Counted from the first letter of the stretch, positions 47,886-61,327 are shown. The stretch: 64,000 bases of DNA from Climacteris rufus (GCA_013398175.1 VZRZ01008717.1:595486-659485), one strand, 5' to 3'. Notes: a model not told the origin generated them from the letters alone. Numbers and translations: made by a program.

Positions 47886-50800
47886 TTAACACTGCCTGAT
47901 GCTAAAGGCTCATGAACAGTACACAGACTGGGATCAAAGCTTGTCCCAGGATGTTTGTTGGTTTCTGACCATTGCAAAGCTCAGAGCTGGAGCTCAGGAG
48001 CTGTCTTAGTTTTGTCTCCAGTTTGTATGGGGAACTCACAGGGCACCTCAAGTGTGCACTGCTGACTTTCAAGGCACAATATTTCCATCTTGCAGAAGGA
48101 AGGAAAAGCTTTAATCACAGAACATCCCTCCCTGTGAAGGAGGGGACAAGAGGTGACACGATAAACCACAAGGGACTACACAAAGTCTTCCAAAGCATCT
48201 TCCAACCCTGCAGTTTCTGGGTCCTCAGAGCAGTGCATGAGCCCCTGTGGTGGAGATGGACATTAAGTCAAAGCAGGGCTCTTCTATTTAGCTGAGCACA
48301 GGATTTAACACTCAGCAGCAGTTTTTTTCTCATGCCACTCAACAGTGGTAAAAAAAACCCTGACATCCAACTATGGGACATGGTCATAAGGGCATTTTGG
48401 GGACAGCTGCACGTGTTGAAGGCACTGCAGAACTAATCTTGGTGTCAAAGTCTCTCAGGGCAAAATTGGTGGAAAGGACAGGGTGTGAAATGTGTTTTCA
48501 GGCTGGAACTGTGAATCCAAATGAATCTTCAGGATGTGCCAAGGGTGGCCCAGCCACAGTGGAGCAGAGAGCAACCCCCAGCAGGGTGTTCTACCTGGGA
48601 TCTCAGAAAGATTTAACCCTGTTTGGCCCTGCCTTTTTATTGGACAGGGAGTGAAGTTGTTCTGTAGTAATAAAAACACAACTGAGCAGCAGGGTGGGGG
48701 TCTGTCCCATCCAGAAGTGTCCAATCAAAGGGTTGGCCATGTCTCCAAGCTGTAATGCAGAGAGATCAGAGCCAGTGATGAGTGTAGGGAGGTTATGGTA
48801 GTATTTAATATTTACCATTTAGCTGACCAGACTGGTCCACTGGACGGTAAGTTGAGAAGGGAGGTTCAAATTAAAAATGGAGTATATACTGCAGGATTTG
48901 GGGTGTGTCTGTGTTGTCCTGTGAGTGGTGATTCCCAGAAGCCACTCACTCAACCTTTATTACTCAGGGCATTTCAACTCTCCATCTGTAATGAGGGTAG
49001 GAGGGCACAAGGGGGTTTTTCCTTTTTCTTGTCTGAACAGCATCTGAAAGGACATTTTGCAGTTGTTTGGAGCATGCTGGGGTAGCACAGAGGCTACACT
49101 TCCAGTCTCAAAGAAAGTCTAAGAGGTAACAGAGGTCTAAAGGAGCTGCCACTGATCACCTCCTTAGATTAGGCTGAGTGCCTGAAAAATAACTCTCCTT
49201 TTAGCTGCTGCTCCAGGGACTGACTCTGGGCTTCTAAAGCTTGACAAACAACCTCCTAAAGCTTGAAGTGAATAATTGAGGTTGTGCTACTGGCAGTGGG
49301 AACTCACATCCTTCCCCTCAGGAGAGACCATCAGAAGTTTTCTGAGAGCAGTGCCAGTACACAGCAAATTTCTAGGGGTCTTGGAGTGTCATTGCATGAG
49401 GGCTTTTGTGACCCACAGGTATCTCAGCAGTTTCTTTGTTAATCTCTGAATACACACTGGTGGGCCAGCCCTGATTCTCAGGTGTAACGTCAGTGATACA
49501 GAAATGTTGTGTTGGAGCTGTTTAATTTTACACAGGATTGAGGTGACTCCTGTTGCTGTACAGTGTGAAAAAGGGCTTGGGGGAAGTCAGCCCTTCACAG
49601 GACCAGGACAAAAGCCACCACCTCCCATCTGTGCCGTGGCAGTCACAAAAGGATCAGATGTTTGGCAAAGAGTTTTTTTTGTGCTGAACACAAACGCTGC
49701 TGTCAGTCTAGGAAATGCTGCTTAGGAATCGTAGTCTGGAGCTGCTGAGCGTTGTTCACTCCCTCCCTTCCAATGGTAATTTTATTCAAAAACTCACTGA
49801 AGAAATCCCTCAGAAAGTACAAGGGAACCTCTTAGCGAAATGCAAATATTTCTGTGCCTTGTAGGCACGAGGCTAAAAGCATCTCCACTAGACTGATCTT
49901 ATGCTGGGGTTTGCTGTCAGTTCTGTTTCTTGGATATTCCTTCACCCTTTCCTTTCCCTTGCTGTCAGCCAGCACCTCTGACAGCCTTGGAAATGCTTTG
50001 ATGAAGTGCTGTGCCAGGGAGGTCAGGCAGTCAGAAGGGATAAGGGCCAGGGCTTGGTGATGTGTGATCTCACTTTCACAATTCCTGATGCTCCAAGGGG
50101 GGCAGGGGCTGCCAGGGACCCGACAGGAAGGAGAACCCTCTTTGCACCAAGTCCTCCTCACTAATTGGAGTGCAGGACTGTCAGCTCAGTTCTTCATCTG
50201 AGCCATCAGCTGGCAGATACACCAAGAAAAAACATCTCAAAATTAGGATAGCGTATTGGATAAAAAGGTTTGGGCAAGGACTGGGATTTGGGAGCCCTCC
50301 TCTTGAATTTAGAGAGTCCTCCCATTAGTATAGAGCTCCAAAGCTTCATTTTTATTCCCTCCCTCCTCAGCTGATCATTCATTTTATTATTACAGCTGCT
50401 CAGACAGTTTGTGACAGAGCAACTTGCTGTCAGGAAGAAATCAGAATTGATTAAATTAGCACATTACAGGTTTAATTTAGACATAAACAAGATTCAGACC
50501 TCAGAGAAAACCGGAATATCTGGGTTTTCATTCTCAATTTGAAATACTTCCTTTTTTTTTTGGTGCCTTTTCAGAAACACTCTGTGTATTGGGGTGAAAA
50601 AACCCACATTTTTTGGAACTGAGAATTAGTAAAAAAACATAGGAGGCTGATCAACAAAATTGAAATGTTTCCAGGAAGGCTTTTTTTTTTTTCCTCCCTG
50701 GGAGGATCAATTTGCTCCTGATGCAGAATGAAACCATCTTGCTGGGGGCAGGGGCACATAACTGAATTACTGCAGGGTGAGCTGAGTTAAGAGCTTGGAG

Positions 50801-51119
50801 AAAGTCCCCTCTCCATTGTGGTTTCCTGCTTTCCTCCTGTGGGAAGTGCACGGTAGTCTCCTGCTGTAACAGGATTACTCCATCCCACATTTCCTCCAGG
50901 GTTCTGCCCTGTCAAAGCAGGGCAGACTTTCTGAGGGGCTGCTGAGAGAGTGTAAATTCCCATCCTCTCCTGCCCTGGAGTACCTGATTTGTGTGTCCAT
51001 GCCCTGAATTGCTGGATTCCCCCCAAAAAATGGAAATTTCAGCTCCAGTGCTGCTGTAGCTGTCTGTGGCTGTCACAGAGCCACAGATTTGTTTGGTCCA
51101 GGTCACCTGGAGGTGGCTG

Positions 51120-51240
51120 CCCCAGGGCCGTGCCCAAATGGCTTCTGAATATCTCCGAGGGTGGAGATTTCACAACTGCTCTGCTCATCCTTTGGCAGGG
51201 CTCAGTCAGTCTCACAGGGAAAAAGTGTTTCCTTCCTGAC
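51120..51240 (-). repeat. Probable decayed CR1 fragment, antisense
   Basis: The plus strand reads 'gaatatctccgagggtggag', then 'atttcacaactgctctgctc' and 'tctcacagggaaaaagtgtt', matching the complement of the CR1 body in order. The copy is diverged. Confidence 0.6.
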
Positions 51241-51254
51241 TCCACAGTCAAAGT

Positions 51255-51310
51255 CAGAGAATCAGAGAATGGTTTGGGTTGGATGGGACATTAAAGACCA
51301 CCTCGTTCAT
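51255..51310 (-). repeat. CR1 terminus, antisense
   Basis: The sequence 'gagaatcagagaatggtttg' then 'ggttggatgggacattaaag' is the complement of a CR1 3' end; it stops after about 55 bases. It may be a separate insertion beside the fragment at 51120. Confidence 0.7.
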
Positions 51311-52105
51311 GAAGTCAGTGGTTCAGGATGGTTTTCTCACCTGACTGCAGTAGATGACCCATCCTGGACTCTTTTGTTTGGATCTCTGCTGACTGGAGAG
51401 GGGCTGGCTCTGTGGCAGTATCAGAAGAGCCCCTTCAGTTTGAGAAAGCATTAGGCCAGTTTAGGAGCCTGAATTCCACCTATGGCCAGTGGAAAAGGGA
51501 GATGTCCTTCTCAGTTATGTGGTGTGAGGGAGCAGGAGCAGACTGGTTTCCAGAAGAGGTGCCACAGTCACAGTCAGCTCATTTTGTATGAAATTCCACT
51601 CAAGGAGTGCTGTGAATTCCCACCTTGCTGTGCTGTAAAATTTCCCCATGGAGGCAAGGTGAAAGGGTGGGAAGAAATGTCGTGCATGGCAGGAACTGAG
51701 CCCCTGGCAGACACAGGGGTCAGCAAATGAGCAAGGGACAATTTCCACTGTTTCCAGTCTCATGCCTGGCTAAGTAGGACAAGAGCATCATCTTGCCAGC
51801 AAAATGCTGCAGCTGCTTCCAGGACCTGGCCTGAAACAGAGCACTCTCCTTAATTTTGCATGAATTCCCCTGTCAAATGTCATCCTGCGGGCAGCTCCCC
51901 AGGCAGAGGAGGTTTTGTACAAGTTCGGGAGAAATGGGAAGCAAAAATTGCTCGATGTAAAGTCTGAGATTTTTTTTTTTCTTTTCTTTTTGCCATGGGG
52001 TGTCACCTCCCAGGCTGAGCTCTGCAAGCAAGGGGAAGAAGCAAACACGTGCCTGTTGGGGACATTTGCCACTGGGTGACTTTCTCTTCTCTCTTCATTT
52101 TCCAG

Positions 52106-52172
52106 CTGCTGGCTGTCGTTGGAGGGAGGACTCCTCTATGCCTTCGTGGGACCGGCGGCTGCTGTCGTTTTG
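52106..52172 (+). CDS. ADGRB1: ADGRB1 exon: extracellular loop 2 and start of TM5
   Basis: This is a 67-bp exon. The first base finishes Tyr; then 22 codons read C-W-L-S-L-E-G-G-L-L-Y-A-F-V-G-P-A-A-A-V-V-L. The opening Cys-Trp is the invariant loop 2 motif whose Cys pairs with the TM3 Cys in exon 40070-40220; the remainder starts TM5. It appears identical to BAI1 as I remember it. Acceptor 'cattttccag'; donor GTATTT at 52173 is weak. Skipping this exon would shift the frame, because 67 is not divisible by three. Phase 0 at its end. Confidence 0.97.
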
Positions 52173-53892
52173 GTATTTAAGCTTGTCTGAAAGCTTTTTC
52201 TTTCCTCTTCATCTTATAGCATTTTCCTTGTCCTTTCAACCCAAGAATGCCCCTCTTTATTTCCACTCATGTTTTAAAGAGTTTCCTCCTTCAGGAATAA
52301 AGACCAAAGCCAACAATTTGGGATGGGGTTGATTCTGAAACATAATGTGCCTCAGCTCTCAGCCTTCCACCTCTGTCCTCACTGGAGCCCCCTAACATCT
52401 GATTAATGCTTTACCTTTTGCTCTGTCTGAGTGGAAGTGCAGGATGATGGTGGAAAACTCTGACATTTGCTCCTTCAGAAACTGCTGTTCCTGGATGCTT
52501 TCAGACCAGGCTGTGCCCTCCCAGCCAGGATTTATTCCTGGTCCATCCCAGGCCAGTGCGTGTAAGCAGCCTCCTTGTTTGCAGGTGAAATGGCAATCTT
52601 CAAGTCAGTGACAAGGGAGGTCTTTTGTGCCCCTAAAAACGTCATGTTTGCTTTGAATTAAAAAAAAAAAAAACAAAAACCAAACATGGTTAACGTGAAC
52701 ATTCCTAAACTCCAGCTCCTTCATGGTGGGAGTCTGTTCTCCTGTCCCATCATCCCTGGCTCCAACACAGCACCAACACCAACCTTGGCCAGTTATTATT
52801 TGAGTTTAAGGTGTCACTCAAGAGCTGACATTCCTTTCCTCGAGGTGCCCTGCTGCTGAAGCCTCACTGGCCATGAGAAACCTCAGGGCTGAGAACTTCT
52901 GCTGCTCCAGGAAATCCCTCCTGCAGCAATTTCCAGTGGGTTTAAAGGCACGTTTGAGCCCCCACATTTTTCTGCAGCTTCTCTCCAGCGCAGTGTTTTA
53001 TCCAGTGGAGGAGCTTTGTGCCCTCTGAGGCTCCAGAGCCCTGGAGAGTCCCACAGGAACGGGGTTGTTGACACTCACAATTTCTTTTTCAGTTCAGGCT
53101 TTTGTTTCGTGCAGTGCCTGGGGGATAAAATGCCCCGCAGCAGCAGGAGCTTACAGGAGAATAACTCCACAAAAGCTCTGGCTGCTTCTATTCTCAGGGC
53201 TGTCATTGCACATCAAAGCACCTTGGTACCATCGATTCATCACAGTGACAAAGAGAAAAGCCAGCAATGGCCCCTCCTCTGTAAGAAATCAAAACTGGTA
53301 TGAGCTGAGGTCTTTAATGTGGGGTTGTGACACTGTGATTCAGAGGGAGGAAGCTTTGGTAGTGCCCAGAGGAGAGGGAGTCTTTCTGCTGCCTCAAACC
53401 ATCATGCTTTTGTTGTGCCAACAAAGGGGAAGCAATCCTTCATTCTTTCCTTTGCACTTTTAAGGTGTGAGGAAAACACAGGAGCTTGTTTCCATTTGGC
53501 ATCTCAGCTTTCCCTCATCATCAAGCTGGAAATGAGGTGTCCTCACAGAGGGGTCAACCCATGCAAATGGTGGCTCCTGCAGCTGATATTTGGAAGTGGT
53601 GAATCAGCTCTGGGGGTGTCTGTCCCTGATCAGCACCAGCAGAGAGGCCACACACCTCGTTTAGAGTCCCTGACTCATTCCTGGCCCAAGTGACAAATTC
53701 GTATTGCCCAAGTGCTAGGGACACCAAAGAGCTTGGGGAAGGAGGGGGAGAAGAAGCAGCATTGAAAGCCTTTTTATTAATGGGCAAACAGATGAGCACA
53801 AGAAGTTGATAATACTTGGAAGACAGTTGGCCTGCAGCTTCAGCGGTATTCACACCTCACAGTCAGGCCACTGACACTGAACAGCTGCAGGT

Positions 53893-53925
53893 TTTAAGAA
53901 TAAAGGTTAGACCTTTATTCTTAAA
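53893..53925. other. Perfect 15-bp inverted repeat (hairpin, 3-base loop)
   Basis: The left arm 53893-53907 (TTTAAGAATAAAGGT) is exactly complementary to the right arm 53911-53925, around the loop TAG. Each strand carries one AATAAA within its left arm, so a polyadenylation hexamer is present in both directions. It could be a palindromic remnant of a small DNA transposon or a bidirectional 3'-end signal; there is no further support for either. Confidence 0.85.
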
Positions 53926-55596
53926 TAACCTGATCAACCTTAAACACAGAGCTTTTGGAAGCAGTTTTGCTCTCCCAGCTCAGGTGGAGTAGCCTGGTGA
54001 GAGTTGTGTGCAGGTTGAAGGCAGGGGGAGGCTGGTGGCTTGATGAAGTCAGGGCAGAGTCCTCAGTGGTCAGGTAGTGATTGCCTCCAGCAATCTCAGA
54101 CTTTGTTTCTGGATGTTATCTCAGAGATAAAGAAGTAAAGCTACTCTGCATGTTGTTAGAAGGATGTCCATGTTGTATCCCTGACTTAGCAAAGAAATGG
54201 AGCCAGGATCAGAGCAGGATGTTGATCACGATGATCAGTGTAATACATTTATTTATTTATTAAAAAACATTGCAGAACTGCTCTTTGTCATCTCCCCTGC
54301 TCCATAGGAATGAGGATACACTCTTTGGCCAGCCCCTGGAGAGCCCCAGCCACATTTTAACCCCACCTTTCCTCCTGCCTTGCTGCACCTTAAGGAAAAG
54401 TCTCTCTTGCACTCACCAGCCTCCACCATAGTGAAGGGTCAGTGATTTCAAAGTGCTCCCTTCCTTTCCAAGCTCGTAAGTAGGGTTTGATTTCCTGCTG
54501 CTCCTTGGCTCTGTTACTGTGCCTGACTTGCCAAAGCTGTTCCTCTGAATCAATACCATGGTGAACTCTAGAAATGGGCTCACAGCTGCCCACTGACCCA
54601 GCAGCTGATGCACACAAAAATAGCTGCTCTTTCTGAGATTTTCCATGGATTCCCAGCTTTGAGCTTCACATCAGTGAGCTGGGTCCTGCCTTGCTGAAAC
54701 CAGCAGAAAGATTGATCATTTTTTTGAGGATGATTTAGGCAATTAGACAGAGGCTTGGTCCCTTCCTTTGGGTCAGGTGACTCTTAGGATCACCTCTCAA
54801 GTGTCTCTTAAACTCAAAGTTACATGAATTTATCTCTGAATTTGGCCTTAAAACATTTCCCTGCAAGCCCCACATGCAAAACAGCATCGACCACATGGTT
54901 CTGCCACCACCAGATGCTCCACTGGCAGCAAAACCAGGAGAGTGTCACATTTTTCCACCATCAGTGCTGTGCCTCCACGAAGGGGGTGGTGCTCGTGTGT
55001 CACTAACGTGTTGATGAGGTTTGGATGAGGTTTGTAAAGCAGATGCAGCTGGCAGCAGTGGATGCAGTTGAAAAGGCACAGGGAAGAGTTTGGGATCACT
55101 CTGTAGGTCCTCAGCTCTGTCTGGCCTGTATTTCACTGTGAACTTTTATACCTGTTTGACACAGACATCCCTGCTCTCACTCTAAGGAAAATGGACCAAA
55201 GAACTGCATGGAGTTGTCCTGCCCACTGATTTTTTTGGGAAATCTATGTGCTGTGCCATCTGCAGTATCTCCCACCATAGCAGCTGATGTTTCTACTTGC
55301 TCCAGTGCCCCTCCACCTCTTATTTTGGGAGCAGCAGTGGTGGTTCACCAGGACAGAACTATGACATGTTGTTTGCATTCTCTTAAGGCAGCACAGACTC
55401 CAGAAGGCACTTTGGAAAGCAGCCAGTGTCAACCCACTGCTGTCCTCTGTACTGGCCACTCTCTGTTTGGATTAGCCCAAAAAATTGTTCTGGTGCCTGG
55501 AGTTTGCCTTGCTGGACCTCAAGCAAGCATTGGGCTTGGAACAGCCCTGCAGCAACCTGAGAAATTTCCAGCCTGTCCTGGTTCGTGGAAACCTGG

Positions 55597-55652
55597 TTAA
55601 AGGTTGGACTTGATGATCTGTGAGGTCTTTTCCAACCTTAATGATTCTGTGA
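55597..55652 (+). repeat. CR1 LINE terminus, sense
   Basis: Only the last ~55 bases remain: 'ggttggacttgatgatctgt', then 'ggtcttttccaaccttaatg' and 'attctgtga'. Confidence 0.85.
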
Positions 55653-55855
55653 GCTCTTTGATCTGCTGCCAGCTGCATTCTGCTCTCCTGAACTCGCTGA
55701 TGCACGGCCAGGGGAGGTGGGATGGGGAGGACAGGGGACATGACGGGTGGTGGCCTGCAGAAGTGTGACCTGGCTCTGGGAGAGACCCTTCTGTGTTACC
55801 ACGTTTGACTTGACCCACTTGAGAACAAAATTGTGTGTTGTTTCTCTTTTGACAG

Positions 55856-55941
55856 GTGAACATGGTTATTGGCATTCTGGTTTTTAACAAACTTGTATCC
55901 AAAGATGGAATAACAGATAAGAAACTGAAGGAACGGGCAGG
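55856..55941 (+). CDS. ADGRB1: ADGRB1 exon: end of TM5 and intracellular loop 3
   Basis: Twenty-eight codons plus two bases. V-N-M-V-I-G-I-L-V-F-N-K-L completes TM5 and V-S-K-D-G-I-T-D-K-K-L-K-E-R-A-G runs into intracellular loop 3. The S-K-D-G-I-T-D-K-K-L-K-E-R form is BAI1-like (BAI3 has S-R-D-G-I-L and K-H-R, from memory). Acceptor 'cttttgacag', donor GTATGC at 55942. The exon ends after two bases of a Gly codon, which can be completed either by the cassette exon at 61757 or by a following exon beginning with one base, so both splice forms remain in frame. Confidence 0.97.
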
Positions 55942-57299
55942 GTATGCCTTATCAATACATCTAAGTAAAGAGTGAAAATAAAAAACAAAAATACCCAAGG
56001 TTGTGATCAATAACCAGGCAGGGGATGCAAAAAGAGATTGGACATGCAAACAAAAACAGCAAACCCAAATTTAAACAATATGAAAGAAAAAAACAGACTT
56101 GATTTAATCTCTTTCCCTTGTCATTCAGTGCAGCAGGGACACAAAATCTAAGCAGCAGCCCTGTGTTGCTGTGGAGGAAGGATAAAAGTTCATCTCTTTG
56201 TTACAATGGCTTCAGTCCAGGCTGATGTATTCTCCTAAAAATTAGGGAGAGCAAAGTGACTCCTCTAACTCGTAGAGACAGCAGCTGGAGCAGAGAGAGA
56301 CTCAGCACTGCTGAGTGTGGCACGTGGCAAGAGCTGTGTGACAGGGAGGTCGTGTCTGATGTTGGCAGGTGGCTGGGGGACAGCAAAGGTGTGTGTGGTG
56401 CAAGGGAATTATTTTGGAGGTGTAACAGAGAACAGATCAGTAGATGAATGGAGAGGTAAGTGAAGAACCTTGTCTGCAAGAAAAAATTCTGCTGCCACCT
56501 GAGGTGGTTTATCTTCTCCACAGCCTCCATCCCCAAATCCTGAGGCTTTGTGCTACCTGGTTTTCTTTGGAGTATAAATTAAAGAGCTGAATCCAGAGGT
56601 CTGTCCACCCTGGTGTCTCCCAGGGGTTTGTCTGGGGCAGCAGCTCCCGAGCAGGACTCTCTCTTGGTTACTTCCAAACTCTTGGCAGGGGCTATTTTGC
56701 CATTGCCAACACCCCCAGCAGGTTGAGAGCCCCTTTCACCTTCATTTCTGGGAACGAGTGTGTAGCCTGCTCAGATTTTATCCCTGAGCTGTGCCCTGCT
56801 CCAAGCAAGGCCCAGAAATGGCAGGCTGACACTCTGAGTCAGATCAGATGCACAAGTCAGACTGTCTGATGTGTGTTATTTTCCACTGCCTTGCTTGGCT
56901 TGTTGTTGCAGTCAGAGAAGCTTTGTCCTTACCTGCTGCTAGGAAAGGCAGGGATTTGTACTCCCAGTTGTCCATTGATGGAATTTGATTTATCACTGTG
57001 GATAACAATTGTATTCTGGCAGGAGGAGGTTGTTTACAAAGAAATGAGGAGAGCAAGAGCTGTTCTGGTGCCTCTGCATGGCTGCAGTCTGACACCTTTG
57101 GAGGCTGGTGGAGAAGATACCGGATATATGGAATATCCTGTCTGTAAAAGGGAGGGAAAATGGGTCTCCACTGAGTCTCAGAGAGAAGGGGCAGATAATA
57201 CAAATGAGATTCAATATTGCTGGCATTGCACTATTGAGCAGTTGTAGTGGAAATAGGTTTCAATTGAGGGGTGAAGGCAAAACTGAGGGTAGAAGCAAA

Positions 57300-57812
57300 C
57301 TCGTATCCAGCACCTCAAACCCTGTGTTCAGTTTTGGGTGCTACACACAGAAACATCTTGAGGGACTGGAGTGTGTTCAGAGAAAGGCAACAGAGATGGG
57401 GAAGGGTCTGGAGCACCAGGAGCACCTGAGGGAGCTGGGGGGACTCATCCTGGAGAAAAGGAGGCTCAAGTGAGACCTCATCACTCTCTGCAACTGCCTG
57501 AAATAGGGTTGTGGTGAGGTGGGGATCAGTCTTTTCTCCCAGGTAACAAATGATAGGACAAGGGGAAATAGCCTCAGGTTGCACCAGGGGAGGTTCAGGT
57601 TGGATATGAGGAAAAGTTTCATCTCTGAAAGGATGACCAAACATTGGAGCAGGCTGCCCAGGGAAGTGGTGGAGTCACCATCCCTGGAAGTGCTCAAAAA
57701 ACAAGTGGGCCTGGCACTTTGTGATGCAGCTTAGTGGCCACGGTGGTGATGGGACAGAGGTTGGACTCGATGATCTTGGAGGTGTTTTCCAACCTTAAGG
57801 ATTCTGTGAGAA
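57300..57812 (+). repeat. CR1 LINE fragment, sense, about 510 bp
   Basis: The blocks run in order: 'tgtgttcagttttgggtgct', 'gtctggagcaccaggagcac', 'gataggacaaggggaaatag', 'gtggtggagtcaccatccct', 'ggttggactcgatgatcttg', and the end 'aaccttaaggattctgtga'. Confidence 0.93.
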
Positions 57813-60800
57813 ACACAGGGACCTGTTAAGGCTGGTGTTTTATCAGCAGTGTTGACATGGCCAAGCATCGTGGTGCCTGGGTGCAGCAAAGGGGAATCTT
57901 GGTGCCTGAGCAGTGCCATGGCCGTGATAACGAGGAGATTTGGATGATCAGAGATATCAGTTGCTGCTGGGTTGAAAAATACATGAAGAAGTGACCTTGG
58001 TGCATTGCTTTGATCAGCTGCTAACGAACAAGCGCTTCATTCTGGATGATGCCTTCTTGACAAAGAGAGAACTCAAGGAAGCACCGGGCTGCAGGCAGGG
58101 TCTGCAGCAGGATAATTGCACTTGGAAGTCAGCGCTGCAATAAATGGTTTATTGGATTAACGAAGCAGCGAGTTGCTGTCTCTCAGTCTCTCCCTCTCTA
58201 ATCCAAGCTGCACATGGGATGACCTTATTTAATACACAGCAGCTGGTTATTGATCACACTCAGAGCTGGGCTTTGAAAGCAAAACCTGCGAGGCAAAAAA
58301 AAAAAAAAAAAAAAAAGTGATTTTTCTGATGTTCTTTGTTTTTTCTTTCTTTTCTCCTTCCCCCCCCTTCTTTCGTGTCCGTGTGTGTGTGTGCAGCACT
58401 TTCAAGCCTTTTCTGTGCTCAATGGTTTTGTTCTGCTTTCCCAAGTGCACCTGCTGAGAGTGTGGAGCACTTTTGAGAGCCCTGGTGCCCCTTCCCTTTA
58501 GTTCTCTGCTTCTGGCCTGGGCTTGGGAACCGTGTTGGAAGGTAGATCTGAAGAAAATCAGAACGAGTAATGGCCTTGGAGATGTTTGAATCTGAGGAGA
58601 TGGTCTAAAGAAACTTTGTGTTTCCTTTAGCAGAGGCAAGAAGTATGGTTCAGTGTTGCAAAAACTGTTTTTAAAAGGGTGTAAAAAAAATCACACACAC
58701 ACAAACAAAGGAGGAATAAAAAGAGCTGTTGGATACTAAGAAGAGCCCAGCACACACACCACAGATTGATTGTCACAAATACATCAGTACAAACAGTTCT
58801 TATGAAATAAGACCCGAGACACGAGAGGTTTTTCCCTGTACTTAGCAGTGGAAATTGCTGTGATTATTGTTGTCACATCTGTCAGAAAATGTTGACTTGC
58901 TAATGGCAGTGACTTTATAGATGGATCACAATACCTGTAGAGAATGGGGTGTGATTACCTGGAGAGCTGGAGAAAAGCCTCAGCTTCCCCAAATCCTGTC
59001 TGGGAATGGGAGAAAATCATCCCAGAAGAAAAGCCTCTGGTGGCCAATTCCACCACCAGTGTTTGAGCTCTGTTGAGGGGAGTGCTCCCAAAAAATGAGG
59101 GTTTTAATGTCAGGCACAGGAGCCTTTAAAATGAATTTTAAATTTATTCAGCCAGGGTTTCTTCCAGCAGCATTTGTGTGCTCATGCAGGCAGGGAAGAA
59201 GAATGAGACTATAGGGGATATTCACCAGGGCTGATTTTACCCTGATGAGTTTAATCTCTCTGGGCTTCCTCTGCAACTACTGGGGAGAGACAGGAGCCTT
59301 GTTCTGTTGTTCCAACTTGCCCCTTAGAGGACCTTTACTTTTAGCTCTCTGTTGTTCCCAGAAATTACTCAAGAAAAGTTTGCCCCAACCTCTTGTGTGA
59401 AATAATCCCTGTGCAAGTGTCCTGATGGGATGTAACAGAGCTGGATTGTCAGTGCATTGAGAGAAGAGAGTAATTGGGGAGATAGTAACTCCATTAAACC
59501 AGAAAGGGATTGGGATTGCCCTTCCTCTGGGAATGGTTCCTGTTGGAAGCAGTGCTCCTGCTCTTTGGGCTGTGTGTGGTGTAAAGCACTGCTCAATGAA
59601 AGGTAGCAAAGTCCAGGCTCCAGTGAACACACCAGATGAGTCCATGAGCTGTTTGTGGATGTTTAGGAAGCAGAAAAAGCTAAATTGAATGAAGGCATTA
59701 TTCACTGTGATTATTTAATTAGCTACCCTTTCATATGTACAGGCGCCAATATAAACCTGCTACGGAAATTCAATATATTAACAACCTCATGCCCCCAACC
59801 AGAACAAATTAGGAGATAAATGTATCCACATCTGTGCCTACTGCTTGCAGCTTTCTGCATAAACACACCCAACAGCAGCTACAGTTGTGTGTTCTAGTGG
59901 TCTTTTGGCCAGTTCTTTGTGATTCAGTGTCATTCATGTTTTTTCTGGTACAGTTTTCCATCAAATTCCTCAAATCAATCTACTTTTTTCTTTTTGCTGC
60001 CTGTCTCTGCCTCTCTCTGTCTCTCTGCTTATCTGTTCTTTGTGGCTTATAGATTTGGGGATAAGCTGTCTTTTTTTTTTTCAAGGGTCGTGCACCTAAT
60101 GCCTCTCAAGACCCACTTTATCTTTTGTTCAGCCATTGTCCTCACAGGATTTACACCATCCTTCCTGGAAGATATTTATCTGTGGACACAGGACCTAATT
60201 TCCTTCGTGTCTGAAGGCTGAAAGTTTCTGTGGGACGCCTTAGTCATTATTCTGGAAGGGAATAATGGCTTGTGTCACTGTAATTAATTAAAAGATCAAT
60301 CAATAGCCACTTGAAAGTGGGCCACTGGGCCCACTGCTGATACTGTGTTGGTGCTCATGAGAATCTTTTTGCAGTGAGACTGAACACAGAGCTACCAAAG
60401 CTAAGAAATTATCTAGGAAGTTACTTATCTCTCTCCCAGGCAGGGTAGGGCTGTAAAACCCCTCCTGGTTGGGGCAAACATCCCTCACCAACACCACCAC
60501 CATCCCCCAGGGATGACAGACTCGCTGTCCTCTGGCAGTGATTTCATGTCTTCCTCTGATATCAGGCACTGCACGTAGGTCTGGGGGATGTTTTGCAGAC
60601 TCCTTCCCATTTTCCAAGCCAGATCTGATGTGGGTGTGTATCTGTGCAGACCAGAGAGTGCACACAACCAATAAATTCTGGGAAGAAACAGGGCCAGTGC
60701 CAAGATAATGTGGCTTCTGGGCTCCTGAAGAAGAGCTGGCTCATGGGCTGGGTGGGTTCACACACATCAGCTGCTAAAAATCACCAGGATGTGCTTTAGC

Positions 60801-61284
60801 AGATCCCCTCATACCAGGAGCCCACAATGGCCTGGTTCTGTGGTTGATCCCATCCACAAAAAGTGAGAGCAATAGACCTGAATAAGTCTCAGGGTTCATC
60901 CCAAAGATGTTGTCAGCTCCAGAACACGATCTGAGAGAAGGAATGTCTCACAAGTAGTCAGCCAGTCCAGTTCCTTTCAGGGCAAGTTGGTGGTCTGAGG
61001 AAACACCCAAGCTCATGTTTAATTAACTTCCAGGACATAAAGAGTCCCATTTCCATGTCCTTCATCACAGATGAAGCAACCAGAGAGTGGCCTCTGTCCT
61101 GTCTCATCAGCTGCCATGTGGGGATCCCAATCAGAGAAAATAAGTAACTTATCCTTTGCATTGCTTTAAGAAAGAAGATAAGCAGACACAGCCCCCACAG
61201 CCCTACTTCTTGCCTTCTACTGCACAACCCTGCCACCTTTTTTGTTTTGGAGCAAAAAGGCCAGGAGGGAAAAGAGCAATTTCT

Positions 61285-61285
<1 letters not shown>

Positions 61286-61327
<42 letters not shown>

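Larger units (their letters stand above)
44869..52105 (+). other. ADGRB1: ADGRB1 intron, 7.2 kb, within extracellular loop 2
   Basis: CR1 fragments lie at 46995-47325, 47660-47885, 51120-51240 and 51255-51310. A further very weak CR1-like piece is near 46770-46850. There is an A-run at 45505-45529. From 44870 to 46760, 47890 to 51110 and 51320 to 52080 I see no exon or nameable element. Confidence 0.9.
52173..55855 (+). other. ADGRB1: ADGRB1 intron, 3.7 kb, within TM5
   Basis: Contains a perfect 15-bp hairpin at 53893-53925 and a CR1 3' terminus at 55597-55652. An A-run lies near 52658-52680. The rest is plain intronic sequence, with no exon or further repeat that I can name. Confidence 0.9.
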
